Below the pieces are notes generated by a model. That model was not told the origin of the DNA. It saw only the letters and a program-made list of their open reading frames with translations, and did not search any database. The translations under genes were made by a program, and so were the position numbers. A stretch of DNA of 64,000 nucleotides from Hellea sp. (lineage in GTDB: Bacteria; Pseudomonadota; Alphaproteobacteria; Caulobacterales; Maricaulaceae): positions 1-64,000 of the forward strand of contig JALZWM010000018.1 of NCBI GenBank assembly GCA_023300105.1, given 5' to 3'. This document shows positions 40,447-50,009 of the stretch, piece after piece. Each line of letters begins with the position of its first letter. Position 1 is the stretch's first letter.

Positions 40447-42810
40447 TTATTCATAATCAGACCTAAGTTCTTTCAAGAAGAAATCTAAAATTTGCCTATC
40501 ACGGTGAATACGATTTTTAGTTCCGCGAAAACCGTGCTTCTCGCGTGGGTACGCCATAACCGACATATTATGTGCGCCGCGATTTTGCATATCATCCATT
40601 AATTTGGTAGAATTTCTAAAGACAACATTATCATCGGACATCCCGTGAATGAGCAGGAACGGTTCTGTTAGCCCGCCCAAGTATGGAAAGACATTACTCT
40701 TTTCATACGATCCTTCCGTATAATTTGGACTCTTAGGGTCAGGACTGCCGAGATAACGTTCAGTATAAGCCGTATCATAAAGTTGCCATTCAGTGACGGG
40801 CGCACCGATAACCCCTGCTTTATAATCATTTGTTTGGGCAAGCATATGCGCCGTCATGTACCCTCCGTAAGACCAGCCATAAACGCCCATTTTATCGGGA
40901 TCAATAAAGGGTTGAGACTTTAGCCAGGCAGCGCCAAGCTTTTGGTCTGCTACTTCAGGCTGTCCCATTTTTCGATAAATAGCGTCTTCGAATTTTTTAC
41001 CTCGGCTCCCCGAGCCTCTATTATCCATTTGGAAAACAACAAAACCGTGATGCGCCAACATCGTACTAAAACTCTTACGACTCCACCCATTAAAGACCTT
41101 TTGAACATGCGGACCGCCGTAAACTAATGTTATGCTTGGGCGTTTTTCGCCCGGTTTTAAATCACGCGGTTTGAAGACTTCATAATGAAGCTCTGTCCCG
41201 TCGTTAGTTTTTAAGATTCCAAATTCTGGTACAATATGCTTATTTAGAAAAGGCGCGTAGGCATGATCCGCATCAATTTTATTCTCATTTAGCCATGTCA
41301 GCGGCGTCCCATCATTTTCAAAGGTGCGGGTTTGATTGGGAGTTTTTACATCACTAAAGCCGCCAATATAACGTTCACAATTTTTACTAAAGCTTGCGCT
41401 ATGTGTTCCTGGTTTTTGGGAAATTTGACTGAAGCCTGTCCCGTCAATTTTTACTTTATAAAGATGACGTTCGAGCGGCGTTTCCTTCCATCCCGTGAAA
41501 AAGATATTTCCTGCGTCTTCACTTACACAATTTAGTTTCGTCATCAGAATATCAGCTGGGGTCACAGCCGTGAAATTCCCCGCCATTTCGCCGCGTGTTT
41601 GAATATTGAAAAGCTGCCATTGACCATTACGTTCACTTGACCACAATAGGTTTCCAGCTGACAAGGTCTCATCTTTCAAAGCCTTTTGGCTAATCTCAGC
41701 GTTAACCCAAGTCTTAGATGTCTCTTCAAACAAGACATCAGACGTGCCTGTTCTTGGATTAATTTTAAGTAACTTATGTGATTTCTGATCTCTGGAAAGA
41801 ATACCTGCATAAAGTATCTGGCTATCAGCGCTCCAAAAAACTCGCGTAAGATAAATATCTTTCTCAGCGCCAATATCTACCCATTTGGTACGCCCGCCTC
41901 CGCGGGCAACAACGCCCAGCTTTACAAGCGCATTCGGAGTCCCCGCAAAAGGATAACGCTGAGTTATGTTTTTTACGCCATCTGTAGTATATTCAATACG
42001 GTTACGTTTCGCCACAGGGTTATCATCTGTTTGCGTATAAGCAACTCGCCCAGCATCAGGACTAGGCCAATATCCTGTGAAACGATTTAGTTCTTCTTGT
42101 ACAACAAAACTAGCAATGCCGTTACGAATGAGGTCAGTTGCACCATCAGAAAGTTGCCGTTCTAATCCAGACTTCAAATCTTTGACAAAAAGATTATTAT
42201 CCCTGATATACCCAACATAGCGGCCAGCCCCAAAAACTTTTGGGTCGGTTTCATAACCCTTAGTGGCTGTAACTTGTTTGGCCACTTTCGATTTGATATC
42301 ATAAAGATAGATATCCCCGCCCAGAGGAAAGAGCAGAAGATTATCACTGACCCATTTATATGTGACTATTCCGCTTCCATATTCGCGTTCACGTTCGCGG
42401 CGGTTTTTTTCCTCTAATGATAATTTTTCAGGTTCTCCTAGAAGCTCTGTTGAGCTTACCAATAAACGCCCCTGTCCGCTTTCAAGATCATAAGCCCAAA
42501 GGTCTTGTTGGCGTGCATCATCTTTCCGGCCCTGCAAAACAGTAGCAAAATTACCATCAGGCGAAATTTTCGCGCCTTTAAGGCTTGGCCCGTCAATAGA
42601 CGGACTGGCATGCAAAGACTCCGGAGTGAGTCTTCCTGGTCCAGCTTCATTTTTGATATAACTTTTTTGCGTCTCACGCGTCTGTGCTTGTTGAGCTGCA
42701 TTCTCTAAATCAGACAAAGGCTTGTTAGAAGCTTTATCTAAAATTCTATCTGCACACCCAGACGTCATGACAATACATGCCATTGTAGTTATTAAAGACT
42801 TAAAAGTCAT
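40447..42810 (-). CDS. S9 family prolyl oligopeptidase/DPP-IV-like peptidase, lipoprotein
   Basis: Lipobox (MTSGC), beta-propeller, GVYGWSYGGYMTAHML catalytic Ser motif, HGMSDDNVVFRN. Confidence 0.94.
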   Translation of the reverse strand: MTFKSLITTMACIVMTSGCADRILDKASNKPLSDLENAAQQAQTRETQKSYIKNEAGPGRLTPESLHASPSIDGPSLKGAKISPDGNFATVLQGRKDDARQQDLWAYDLESGQGRLLVSSTELLGEPEKLSLEEKNRREREREYGSGIVTYKWVSDNLLLFPLGGDIYLYDIKSKVAKQVTATKGYETDPKVFGAGRYVGYIRDNNLFVKDLKSGLERQLSDGATDLIRNGIASFVVQEELNRFTGYWPSPDAGRVAYTQTDDNPVAKRNRIEYTTDGVKNITQRYPFAGTPNALVKLGVVARGGGRTKWVDIGAEKDIYLTRVFWSADSQILYAGILSRDQKSHKLLKINPRTGTSDVLFEETSKTWVNAEISQKALKDETLSAGNLLWSSERNGQWQLFNIQTRGEMAGNFTAVTPADILMTKLNCVSEDAGNIFFTGWKETPLERHLYKVKIDGTGFSQISQKPGTHSASFSKNCERYIGGFSDVKTPNQTRTFENDGTPLTWLNENKIDADHAYAPFLNKHIVPEFGILKTNDGTELHYEVFKPRDLKPGEKRPSITLVYGGPHVQKVFNGWSRKSFSTMLAHHGFVVFQMDNRGSGSRGKKFEDAIYRKMGQPEVADQKLGAAWLKSQPFIDPDKMGVYGWSYGGYMTAHMLAQTNDYKAGVIGAPVTEWQLYDTAYTERYLGSPDPKSPNYTEGSYEKSNVFPYLGGLTEPFLLIHGMSDDNVVFRNSTKLMDDMQNRGAHNMSVMAYPREKHGFRGTKNRIHRDRQILDFFLKELRSDYE

Positions 42811-42930
42811 AAGGCGCTCTATGCTGGATCTAGATATTACTTATTGAAAGTAAAATGGCTTTTTTCTATTGCCTATAATTCTCAAGTTTCGCAAGCATCT
42901 GTTTGACAAATAGGTGTTCTGTTATATGGC

Positions 42931-44388
42931 GTGACTATGCTGGATTTACGGCCTGTATTTTTTGTCGTCGGTTTGATGATTGCTGCACTAGGTGTGTCTA
43001 TGTTCGCGCCTATGGGCGTTGACTTGGCCTATGGTGACAGGTCTTGGCGTGCTTTTGGAATTTCTGGTATTCTAACGACACTCTTAGGCGCAGCGTTAGC
43101 TATGGCCACTTATACGCCAAAGCCAGACCTGCGCGCACGCGGCGCTTTTCTCTTAACCGTTTTAAGCTGGGTCTCTCTATCATGCTTTGCCGCCTTTCCC
43201 TTTATGCTCGACCCTATGAATCTCAGCCTGACCGATGCTCTTTTTGAAGCAACCTCTGGTATTACAACAACCGGATCTACAGTGTTAACTGGACTTGATA
43301 ATCTTCCAAAAGGCATCCTTCTTTGGCGGGCTATCCTACAATGGATAGGCGGCGTTGGTATAATCGTGACTGCAATGGCTATACTGCCAATGCTTAAAGT
43401 TGGAGGTATGCAGCTATTTCGCTTGGAGTCATCAGATATGGGTGAAAAAATCCTTCCTCGCGCAGCCTCACTCGCTGCAGGGATAGGCGGAATTTATGTC
43501 GCGCTCACTGTTTTTTGCGCAGTTGGTTACATGGCGACGGGTATGAACGGGTTTGATGCCACAGCCCATGCGATGACAACTCTAGCCACCGGTGGTTATT
43601 CAACGTCCGATGCATCCATGGGCGGGTTTATGGATGACGGCGCAGACCTTGTCTGTATCGCCTTCATGATGGCGGGCGGCATGCCTTTTGGAATTTACCT
43701 TTTATTGGTAACCCGCGGGGATTGGCGCGCCCCATTTAAAGACTCACAAGTGCGGGCATTTATTATCGTTATGGCCGCTTTGATTGCTTTGATAACTTGC
43801 TATCTCTGGCTTAATTCTGAACTCACAAATTCTAGAGCGCTTCGGCTTGCGGCCTTTAATGTTGTCTCTATTGTGACGGGTACAGGCTATGCTACGACAG
43901 ATTATAACGCTTGGGGCCCCTTTGCGATGGCTGCATTTTTTGCTTTCATGTTTATTGGTGGTTGCGCGGGTTCAACCGCATGCTCTATCAAAATATTCCG
44001 CTATCAAGTCGCATTCGAAGCTCTACGCGGATATCTCTTTAAAATGCCGCGCCAAAATACAGTTGTACCTCTACGTTACGGCGGAAAATCCTTACCAGAA
44101 GCCATTGTCTATTCAGTCATGGGTTATTTTTTTCTGTTCTTTATGACCTTTGCAGCCGTTGCAATTGTTCTATCAATTCTCGGACTCGACCCCGTAACCG
44201 CATGGTCAGGGGCTGGTAGCGCCGTAGCAAATGTGGGTCCGGGCCTTGGTGAAATCATTGGTCCCGCTGGAACTTATGAATCACTACCAAATAGTGCAAA
44301 ATGGGTTTTACTAGTTACAATGATTATTGGTCGTCTTGAAATTGTGACGGCACTCGTTGTTCTAACACCTGCGTTTTGGCGCGTTTAG
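42931..44388 (+). CDS. trkH: Trk-type potassium uptake protein
   Basis: ATSGITTTGSTVL, ILQWIGGVGIIV, GGCAGSTACSIKIFR selectivity-filter motifs. Confidence 0.94.
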   Translation: MTMLDLRPVFFVVGLMIAALGVSMFAPMGVDLAYGDRSWRAFGISGILTTLLGAALAMATYTPKPDLRARGAFLLTVLSWVSLSCFAAFPFMLDPMNLSLTDALFEATSGITTTGSTVLTGLDNLPKGILLWRAILQWIGGVGIIVTAMAILPMLKVGGMQLFRLESSDMGEKILPRAASLAAGIGGIYVALTVFCAVGYMATGMNGFDATAHAMTTLATGGYSTSDASMGGFMDDGADLVCIAFMMAGGMPFGIYLLLVTRGDWRAPFKDSQVRAFIIVMAALIALITCYLWLNSELTNSRALRLAAFNVVSIVTGTGYATTDYNAWGPFAMAAFFAFMFIGGCAGSTACSIKIFRYQVAFEALRGYLFKMPRQNTVVPLRYGGKSLPEAIVYSVMGYFFLFFMTFAAVAIVLSILGLDPVTAWSGAGSAVANVGPGLGEIIGPAGTYESLPNSAKWVLLVTMIIGRLEIVTALVVLTPAFWRV

Positions 44389-44400
44389 CATTAAGCCCGC

Positions 44401-45330
44401 TTAAAGCTCAGCTAACGTAAAAACATAATCCGTATTACAAAATTCGCAATTAGCTTTTATCTCGCCGTTCTCAACCATATCTTCTAAAGCTTTTGTTTCA
44501 AAAGACTTAAGTGTGTTTTCTAAGCGCTCACGAGAACACGTGCATTTAGCTTCAATTGAAGCTCTATCCACAACGCGAACGCCGTACTCGTGAAACAATC
44601 TATATAAAAGTCTGTTTTGCGTGAGATCAGGGTCCAGGAGTTCAGCATCAGAAATAGTTCCAAACAAAGATTGCGCTGTGACCCAAGCATTTTCTGTATC
44701 ACCGCGAAGTTCATCACCTGCAATTTTTTGAATCATAATACCGCCGCCGCGCCACACAAGGTCTTTGCCAGGTTCTTTTATCTGACCACAAGCCAAACGG
44801 ATTTGCGTTGGAATTTGTTCTGACTGCGCAAAATAATGTTCAGCGCAATCAGAGAGGTGCTCACCTTCAATGGCGGCAAGACCTTGATACTTATCCATAT
44901 TATCCCCTTGGTCGATGGTCATAGAGAATGTCCCACCGCCCAGTAATGTCTCAGCGCCAGGGTTACGGTTATCTAATTCTATCTGCTTAAGGACGTCATC
45001 ATCCCAACGCGCGTATCCGCGAATACCGCCATCGGTGGTGCAATCTGCCAATAAAAGACTAATGGCGCCATCATTTGTACCGTGGCACTGTATTAAAAGA
45101 CGGCCTTTGAATTTCAGTGAACGTGCGACGATGGCACAAAGCATCATCGCTTCGCCCAACATGCGCGCAACAGGTTCTGGATAACGTGGTCCGATAGCTT
45201 TATTTAACGCGTCACCCAACTGAATGGCACGTCCCCGAACAGGCTGTCCATCCAGTTGGAAAACTGTGACTAGATTATCGTTAATTTCATCAAGCAAACT
45301 CATGGCTGCCAGATGGGGGATGAACGTCAA
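44401..45330 (-). CDS. hslO: Hsp33 redox-regulated chaperone
   Basis: CTCSRERLENTL and CEFCNTDYVF zinc-binding cysteines. Confidence 0.94.
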   Translation of the reverse strand: MTFIPHLAAMSLLDEINDNLVTVFQLDGQPVRGRAIQLGDALNKAIGPRYPEPVARMLGEAMMLCAIVARSLKFKGRLLIQCHGTNDGAISLLLADCTTDGGIRGYARWDDDVLKQIELDNRNPGAETLLGGGTFSMTIDQGDNMDKYQGLAAIEGEHLSDCAEHYFAQSEQIPTQIRLACGQIKEPGKDLVWRGGGIMIQKIAGDELRGDTENAWVTAQSLFGTISDAELLDPDLTQNRLLYRLFHEYGVRVVDRASIEAKCTCSRERLENTLKSFETKALEDMVENGEIKANCEFCNTDYVFTLAEL

Positions 45331-45347
45331 AACCGCAAGGGTTTAGA

Positions 45348-46880
45348 TTATATCTTCTGATCAAACTCGCCAATTTCGTCATATTTAGCTAGACGTCTTT
45401 CAATTTCACGAAACATCCCAATCATATTTTCTTCAGAAGCTGGACTTTCAACAACAACAACAAGATTCGGTGTATTAGAACTCGCGCGCATAAGACCCCA
45501 TGTTCCGTCCTCAAGCGTCATACGTACCCCGTTGACTGTGTTTACATCAACAACCTTTTGACCCAAAATTGTTTTTCCTGATGCCGCATCATCTTGAGCT
45601 TCTTGAACAATTCTATCAATAACGTCATATTTAATTTCATCCGCACACGCCGGTGACATCGTCGGGCTGCCCCATGTTTTAGGAAGCGCGCGGCGTAAAT
45701 CTGCCATCGACTTATCTGGGTTACGGTCTAGCATTTGTAAAATTGCAATGGCCGACGTCAGACCGCAATCATAACCGCGCCCAATAGGTTTATTGAAAAA
45801 GTAATGTCCAGATTTTTCAAATCCAACCAACGCATTAAGTTCTTTGGAACGGCGCTTAATATATGAATGACCTGTCTTATAATAATCTGTCTTAGCACCA
45901 TTTTTTATCAAGACTGGGTCCGTCGCAAAGAGGCCTGTTGATTTCACATCCGCAACGAATTGCGCGTCCGGATAAAGTTCAGACAAGTCGCGGGCCAACA
46001 TAACACCGACTTTGTCGGCAAAAATTTCTTCACCTTCATTATCAACAACCCCGCAACGATCACCATCACCGTCAAAACCTAGAGCAACATCTGCATTATG
46101 TTCGAGACAACTATCACGCATCGCATGAAGCATTTTCATATCTTCAGGATTAGGATTATAATTCGGGAATGAATAATCAAGCTCACATTCCACAGCAACA
46201 ACATCCGCGCCAATTCGAGTTAAAACTTCTTCTGCAAATGCGCCCGCTGTACCGTTACCACAAGCTGCCACAACTTTAATTTTTTTCTTAAGCTTTACGC
46301 CTTTAACGAGGTCATCAATAAAAGCCTGACGTACACCCTCAACATAACGATAAGTGCCCCCAGCCCGTGTCTTACTTTGAGCTTCAAGGACAATCTCTTT
46401 AAGACGGCTCATTTCATCGGGACCAAATGTCAGAGGTGGCTCAATTCCCATCTTCACACCAGTCCAGCCATTTGAGTTATGACTCGCTGTCACCATCGCA
46501 ACGCCTGGGCAATCTAAATAAAACTGTGCAAAATAGGCCGTTGGAGAGAGAGCTAAGCCGATGTCTAGAACTTCAATACCTGCATTTACCAAACCAAGCA
46601 TAAGAGCTTGTTTGATTCCAAGGGAATAATGACGAAAATCATGCCCAACAGCGATTTTTGGTGGCGTCCCCCGTTCATACATCAATGTCCCAAGACCCTC
46701 ACCTAACGCTTGAACACCATAAAGATTTAACTCAGATGGCTTCTCATCGCCTGGCAAACCAAAATACCAGCGCGCATCATACTCCCTAAAACCCGTTGGC
46801 TTTACGAGAGCTTGCGTTTCAAATTCAATTGTATTTGGCGATAAAGCAGATTTTGGCTTACGGTTTTGAATTTTTGTCAC
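45348..46880 (-). CDS. Phosphomannomutase/phosphoglucomutase
   Basis: TASHNSNGWTGVKMG, FDGDGDRCGVVD. Confidence 0.95.
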   Translation of the reverse strand: MTKIQNRKPKSALSPNTIEFETQALVKPTGFREYDARWYFGLPGDEKPSELNLYGVQALGEGLGTLMYERGTPPKIAVGHDFRHYSLGIKQALMLGLVNAGIEVLDIGLALSPTAYFAQFYLDCPGVAMVTASHNSNGWTGVKMGIEPPLTFGPDEMSRLKEIVLEAQSKTRAGGTYRYVEGVRQAFIDDLVKGVKLKKKIKVVAACGNGTAGAFAEEVLTRIGADVVAVECELDYSFPNYNPNPEDMKMLHAMRDSCLEHNADVALGFDGDGDRCGVVDNEGEEIFADKVGVMLARDLSELYPDAQFVADVKSTGLFATDPVLIKNGAKTDYYKTGHSYIKRRSKELNALVGFEKSGHYFFNKPIGRGYDCGLTSAIAILQMLDRNPDKSMADLRRALPKTWGSPTMSPACADEIKYDVIDRIVQEAQDDAASGKTILGQKVVDVNTVNGVRMTLEDGTWGLMRASSNTPNLVVVVESPASEENMIGMFREIERRLAKYDEIGEFDQKI

Positions 46881-46981
46881 GGTGGCATCCTCACATTAAT
46901 GCATTAAAGTGAGATAATTACAGCCGAAGACTTAAATTTTTATGATATTTTCTATCATTTTTTCGATTGCTAAAAGCTAAC

Positions 46982-47074
46982 CTAGATGTCTGTTTCGTCT
47001 TTTGAAATACCCGATTTGTAAATAAACCAACCGGGTATCGCGACAAGGAAAATTATTATTATATCCATCTTCAT
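46982..47074 (-). CDS. Small membrane microprotein (30 aa; 28 aa from the second ATG)
   Basis: Reverse-strand translation MKMDIIIIFLVAIPGWFIYKSGISKDETDI*. GAGG lies 8 nt before the second ATG. One TM helix, charged C-terminus. Below the ORF-track length cutoff. Confidence 0.5.
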   Translation of the reverse strand: MKMDIIIIFLVAIPGWFIYKSGISKDETDI

Positions 47075-47077
47075 CAC

Positions 47078-47106
47078 CTCTGGGCCGCAGCGTGTAGGCC
47101 CGAGTC
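47078..47106 (-). promoter_or_regulatory. Hairpin overlapping the microprotein SD
   Basis: Reverse strand CTCGGGCC-TACACGCTGC-GGCCC(A)GAG, one bulged A; the 3' arm runs into AGAGGTGATG. Confidence 0.4.
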
Positions 47107-47122
47107 AATGAATGATTTATGA

Positions 47123-47149
47123 ATAGTTAACGTTGCCGGCGTTAACTAT
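47123..47149 (-). repeat. Perfect 10-bp inverted repeat (hairpin or operator) downstream of terC
   Basis: ATAGTTAACG-TTGCCGG-CGTTAACTAT; no U-tract on either strand. Confidence 0.6.
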
Positions 47150-47174
47150 ACTCTAAGTCCATATTACGCATGGT

Positions 47175-48062
47175 TTAATATTTAGATTTGCTCTTATTTT
47201 TGAAAGCGTCCACAGCATCTAAACCAGCTGTCTCAGATAAACCAAGAATTTCAGCTTCTTTTTGCGCCCAAAGGCGCTTTTGATAACGGTTTGACAAAAT
47301 ATCCGTAATAACCAGAACGCCCACGACAAGATAGAAACTTGATTTACTCATCGCATCGATTGCAAAACCAAAAAGTTTCAAATGCGCCAAATGCGCGCCT
47401 TCAGTTACAAGTAAAACTCCGACAAGAAAGAGAATAAACAGCCCCAGAACTTGATACATACGGTTCTTTTTCAAAAATTCAGTTACCCTGTCGGCAAGCA
47501 AAATCATACCCAATCCTGAAACTAATATAGCGATGACCATAAGTGGCACTTGATAGGTCGTCATGCCTGTCGCCACATCTTTGACCGAAGCAATCGCCAT
47601 GGCCGAGAGAATAGAATCTACCGAAAATACAAGGTTCATCAAAACAATCAACGTAATTGCACCGGCAACTGAGCGGGCACCGCCTCCTTCCGAATGTTCA
47701 ATATGGTCTACCTGTAACAGATGGTGAATTTCTTTTATTGCTGTATAAATTATAAAGCCACCACCTATGAGCGTGATTAAGGCCTGTGCTGTAAATTGAC
47801 CCTCAATAATTTTTCCCAAGTGAATATCAAAGAGCGGCTCTGCCAATAAAGTAAATAAATTTACAATCAAAAATAAAAGGACAATTCGCAGTAAAACGGC
47901 AATACCAATTCCGTATTTTCGAACTTTCTTGGCATCTTTCGGGTCGCCGACTTTATTACTTTCAATCGCAATATAAAGTAAGTTATCAAAACCGAGAACG
48001 GCTTGGAGCAAAATTAGCATGAATAATGTAAATAGCGCTTCTAAGGTCAAGAGCTGTGCCAC
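47175..48062 (-). CDS. TerC family integral membrane protein (GTG start)
   Basis: LLQAVLGFDNLLYIAIESNKVGDPKDAKKVRKYGI and VFSVDSILSAMAIA motifs. Confidence 0.93.
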   Translation of the reverse strand: MAQLLTLEALFTLFMLILLQAVLGFDNLLYIAIESNKVGDPKDAKKVRKYGIGIAVLLRIVLLFLIVNLFTLLAEPLFDIHLGKIIEGQFTAQALITLIGGGFIIYTAIKEIHHLLQVDHIEHSEGGGARSVAGAITLIVLMNLVFSVDSILSAMAIASVKDVATGMTTYQVPLMVIAILVSGLGMILLADRVTEFLKKNRMYQVLGLFILFLVGVLLVTEGAHLAHLKLFGFAIDAMSKSSFYLVVGVLVITDILSNRYQKRLWAQKEAEILGLSETAGLDAVDAFKNKSKSKY

Positions 48063-48063
48063 T

Positions 48064-48093
48064 GTGATTCTCCATTTATGTTTGAAGAATCAC
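48064..48093 (-). promoter_or_regulatory. 5'UTR hairpin sequestering the TerC Shine-Dalgarno
   Basis: Reverse strand GTGATTCTTC-AAACATAAAT-GGAGAATCAC: 10 bp paired with one U-G wobble. GGAG is inside the 3' arm, 7 nt before the GTG start. Confidence 0.5.
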
Positions 48094-48198
48094 TAAGCTG
48101 ATTTGGTTAATAAAGAAAATACAGAAAACAAAGTCAAAGCAGATTGTAGAAAACCTATCCCATCAACAACTTTAACTAACTAACGTCGAAAACTATTC

Positions 48199-49179
48199 CT
48201 AGGATTTAAGTTGCTTAATTAATGCTTCAAGCTGCGCAGACGTTTTATATTTAATCCGTATTTCACCGCCAGGACCTTTATGGCGAAGGTCAGTTTTGAG
48301 GCCTAGCATATCACAAAGTTCGTCTTCGACCTTACGTGTATCAGCATCTTTTTGAACTGGAATCTTTTTTGTTTGACCATCTGCCGCTTTTATACGGCGA
48401 ACCCAATCTTCAGCCTCACGAACTGACAGACCTTTTTCAGCAATAACATCGGCAAGCTCTGTTGGGTCAGGCGCCGCAATGATAGCACGGGCATGACCTG
48501 CTGTTATTCTACCTTTAGCGAGATAAGTTTGAGCACGCTTTGGAAGTGTTAAAAGCCTCAGCATATTTGTGACATGTGGGCGTGACTTACCAACTGCTTG
48601 GGCAATATCTTCTTGCGTGCGTTTAAATTGGTCTGAAAGCGCTTTGTACGCCAAAGCTTCTTCAATGGGGTTGAGATCTGCACGTTGAACATTTTCAACA
48701 ACCCCAATTTCCAAAACCTCTTGATCCGATAATTCCCGTATAAGAACAGGCATAGCATCTAGCTTAGCTTTAAGCGCGGCCTGCCAGCGGCGTTCACCCG
48801 CTACAATTTGATATTGCTCTTTTGTATTCGACGTTCGTTTTGGGAGCGGTCTAACAAGAATAGGTTGCAGCACGCCTTTGTCTTTAATAGATTGCGTGAG
48901 TTCTTCGAGCTTGTCTTTATCGAAATATTTACGTGGCTGATCTGGGTTTCGTTCGAGATGGTCAATTGCAACAATGGTTACGCCCCTCTGATTTGCCGGC
49001 AGAGTCATTTCAACTTTCATAACAGACTCCCCAGCTGATACTTTGGGCTGCTTTATCTCTACAGCTTCAGATGCCTTTTCAGTTGAAGGCGGAGCCGTTA
49101 TGCTCACATCAGACATCAAAGCTGATAACCCGCGTCCAAGGCCGCGTTCGTTTGCTTTTTTCTTAGATTTCTTATTCAT
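48199..49179 (-). CDS. parB: Chromosome partitioning protein ParB
   Basis: RGLGRGLSALMSD, NPDQPRKYFD, YQIVAGERRWQAALKA, VENVQRADLNPIEEA. Confidence 0.97.
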   Translation of the reverse strand: MNKKSKKKANERGLGRGLSALMSDVSITAPPSTEKASEAVEIKQPKVSAGESVMKVEMTLPANQRGVTIVAIDHLERNPDQPRKYFDKDKLEELTQSIKDKGVLQPILVRPLPKRTSNTKEQYQIVAGERRWQAALKAKLDAMPVLIRELSDQEVLEIGVVENVQRADLNPIEEALAYKALSDQFKRTQEDIAQAVGKSRPHVTNMLRLLTLPKRAQTYLAKGRITAGHARAIIAAPDPTELADVIAEKGLSVREAEDWVRRIKAADGQTKKIPVQKDADTRKVEDELCDMLGLKTDLRHKGPGGEIRIKYKTSAQLEALIKQLKS

Positions 49180-49215
49180 TTCTCTAACCTATTGAAATAA
49201 CTGATTAAATTAATA

Positions 49216-49998
49216 TTATATTGATCGCGCGTGACGCGACAGCATTTCATCAGCTAAAGCCTTATAAGTCTTAGATCCTGCGCAAGATGGGTCATACATC
49301 ATCACAGGTTTACCAAATGACGGCGCTTCCGCGATACGAACATTGCGAGGAATAATTGTTTGAAAAACAGCACGGCCTAAATGCTTGCGCACATCAGCAG
49401 CAACTTGTGCAGACAACCTGTTACGCGGGTCATACATCGTGAGCATAACCCCATCAATAACAAGGTCTGGATTAATACGAGCCTTCGCCATTTCTATAGT
49501 TTGAAGAAGTTGGCTCAAACCCTCTAACGCAAAGAACTCACATTGAAGGGGAACTAAAACAGAACGCGCAGAAGATAAAGCATTCACAGTCAAAAGGTTC
49601 AGGGACGGCGGACAATCAATTAAGACATAATCATAATGTGATGAATCATTCTTAATCGCGTCACGTAATATAGTCGTACGCCCTGACCTATCCCCAATTT
49701 CAAGTTCAGCCCCTGCAAGATCGACATGAGACGGAATAAGCTTTAAACCCGGAACCGTTGTTTCCATAGTTGCTTTCGACAAATCAACGCCATCAACAAG
49801 AACGTCATATATAGTTGTCTCTCGGGACGCTCTTGGAATTCCAAGTCCTGTCGCCGCGTTCCCTTGAGGGTCCATATCAATAAGGAGAACTTTTTTTCCT
49901 TTAAGTGTAAGTGCAGCAGCCAAGTTAATCGTTGTCGTTGTTTTACCAACGCCGCCTTTTTGATTCACAACAGCGATTATTCTCGGGATGCTCGCCAT
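49216..49998 (-). CDS. parA: Chromosome partitioning ATPase ParA
   Basis: IAVVNQKGGVGKTTTTINLAAAL deviant Walker A; adjacent to parB. Confidence 0.97.
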   Translation of the reverse strand: MASIPRIIAVVNQKGGVGKTTTTINLAAALTLKGKKVLLIDMDPQGNAATGLGIPRASRETTIYDVLVDGVDLSKATMETTVPGLKLIPSHVDLAGAELEIGDRSGRTTILRDAIKNDSSHYDYVLIDCPPSLNLLTVNALSSARSVLVPLQCEFFALEGLSQLLQTIEMAKARINPDLVIDGVMLTMYDPRNRLSAQVAADVRKHLGRAVFQTIIPRNVRIAEAPSFGKPVMMYDPSCAGSKTYKALADEMLSRHARSI

Positions 49999-50009
49999 GT
50001 AAACTCCGC

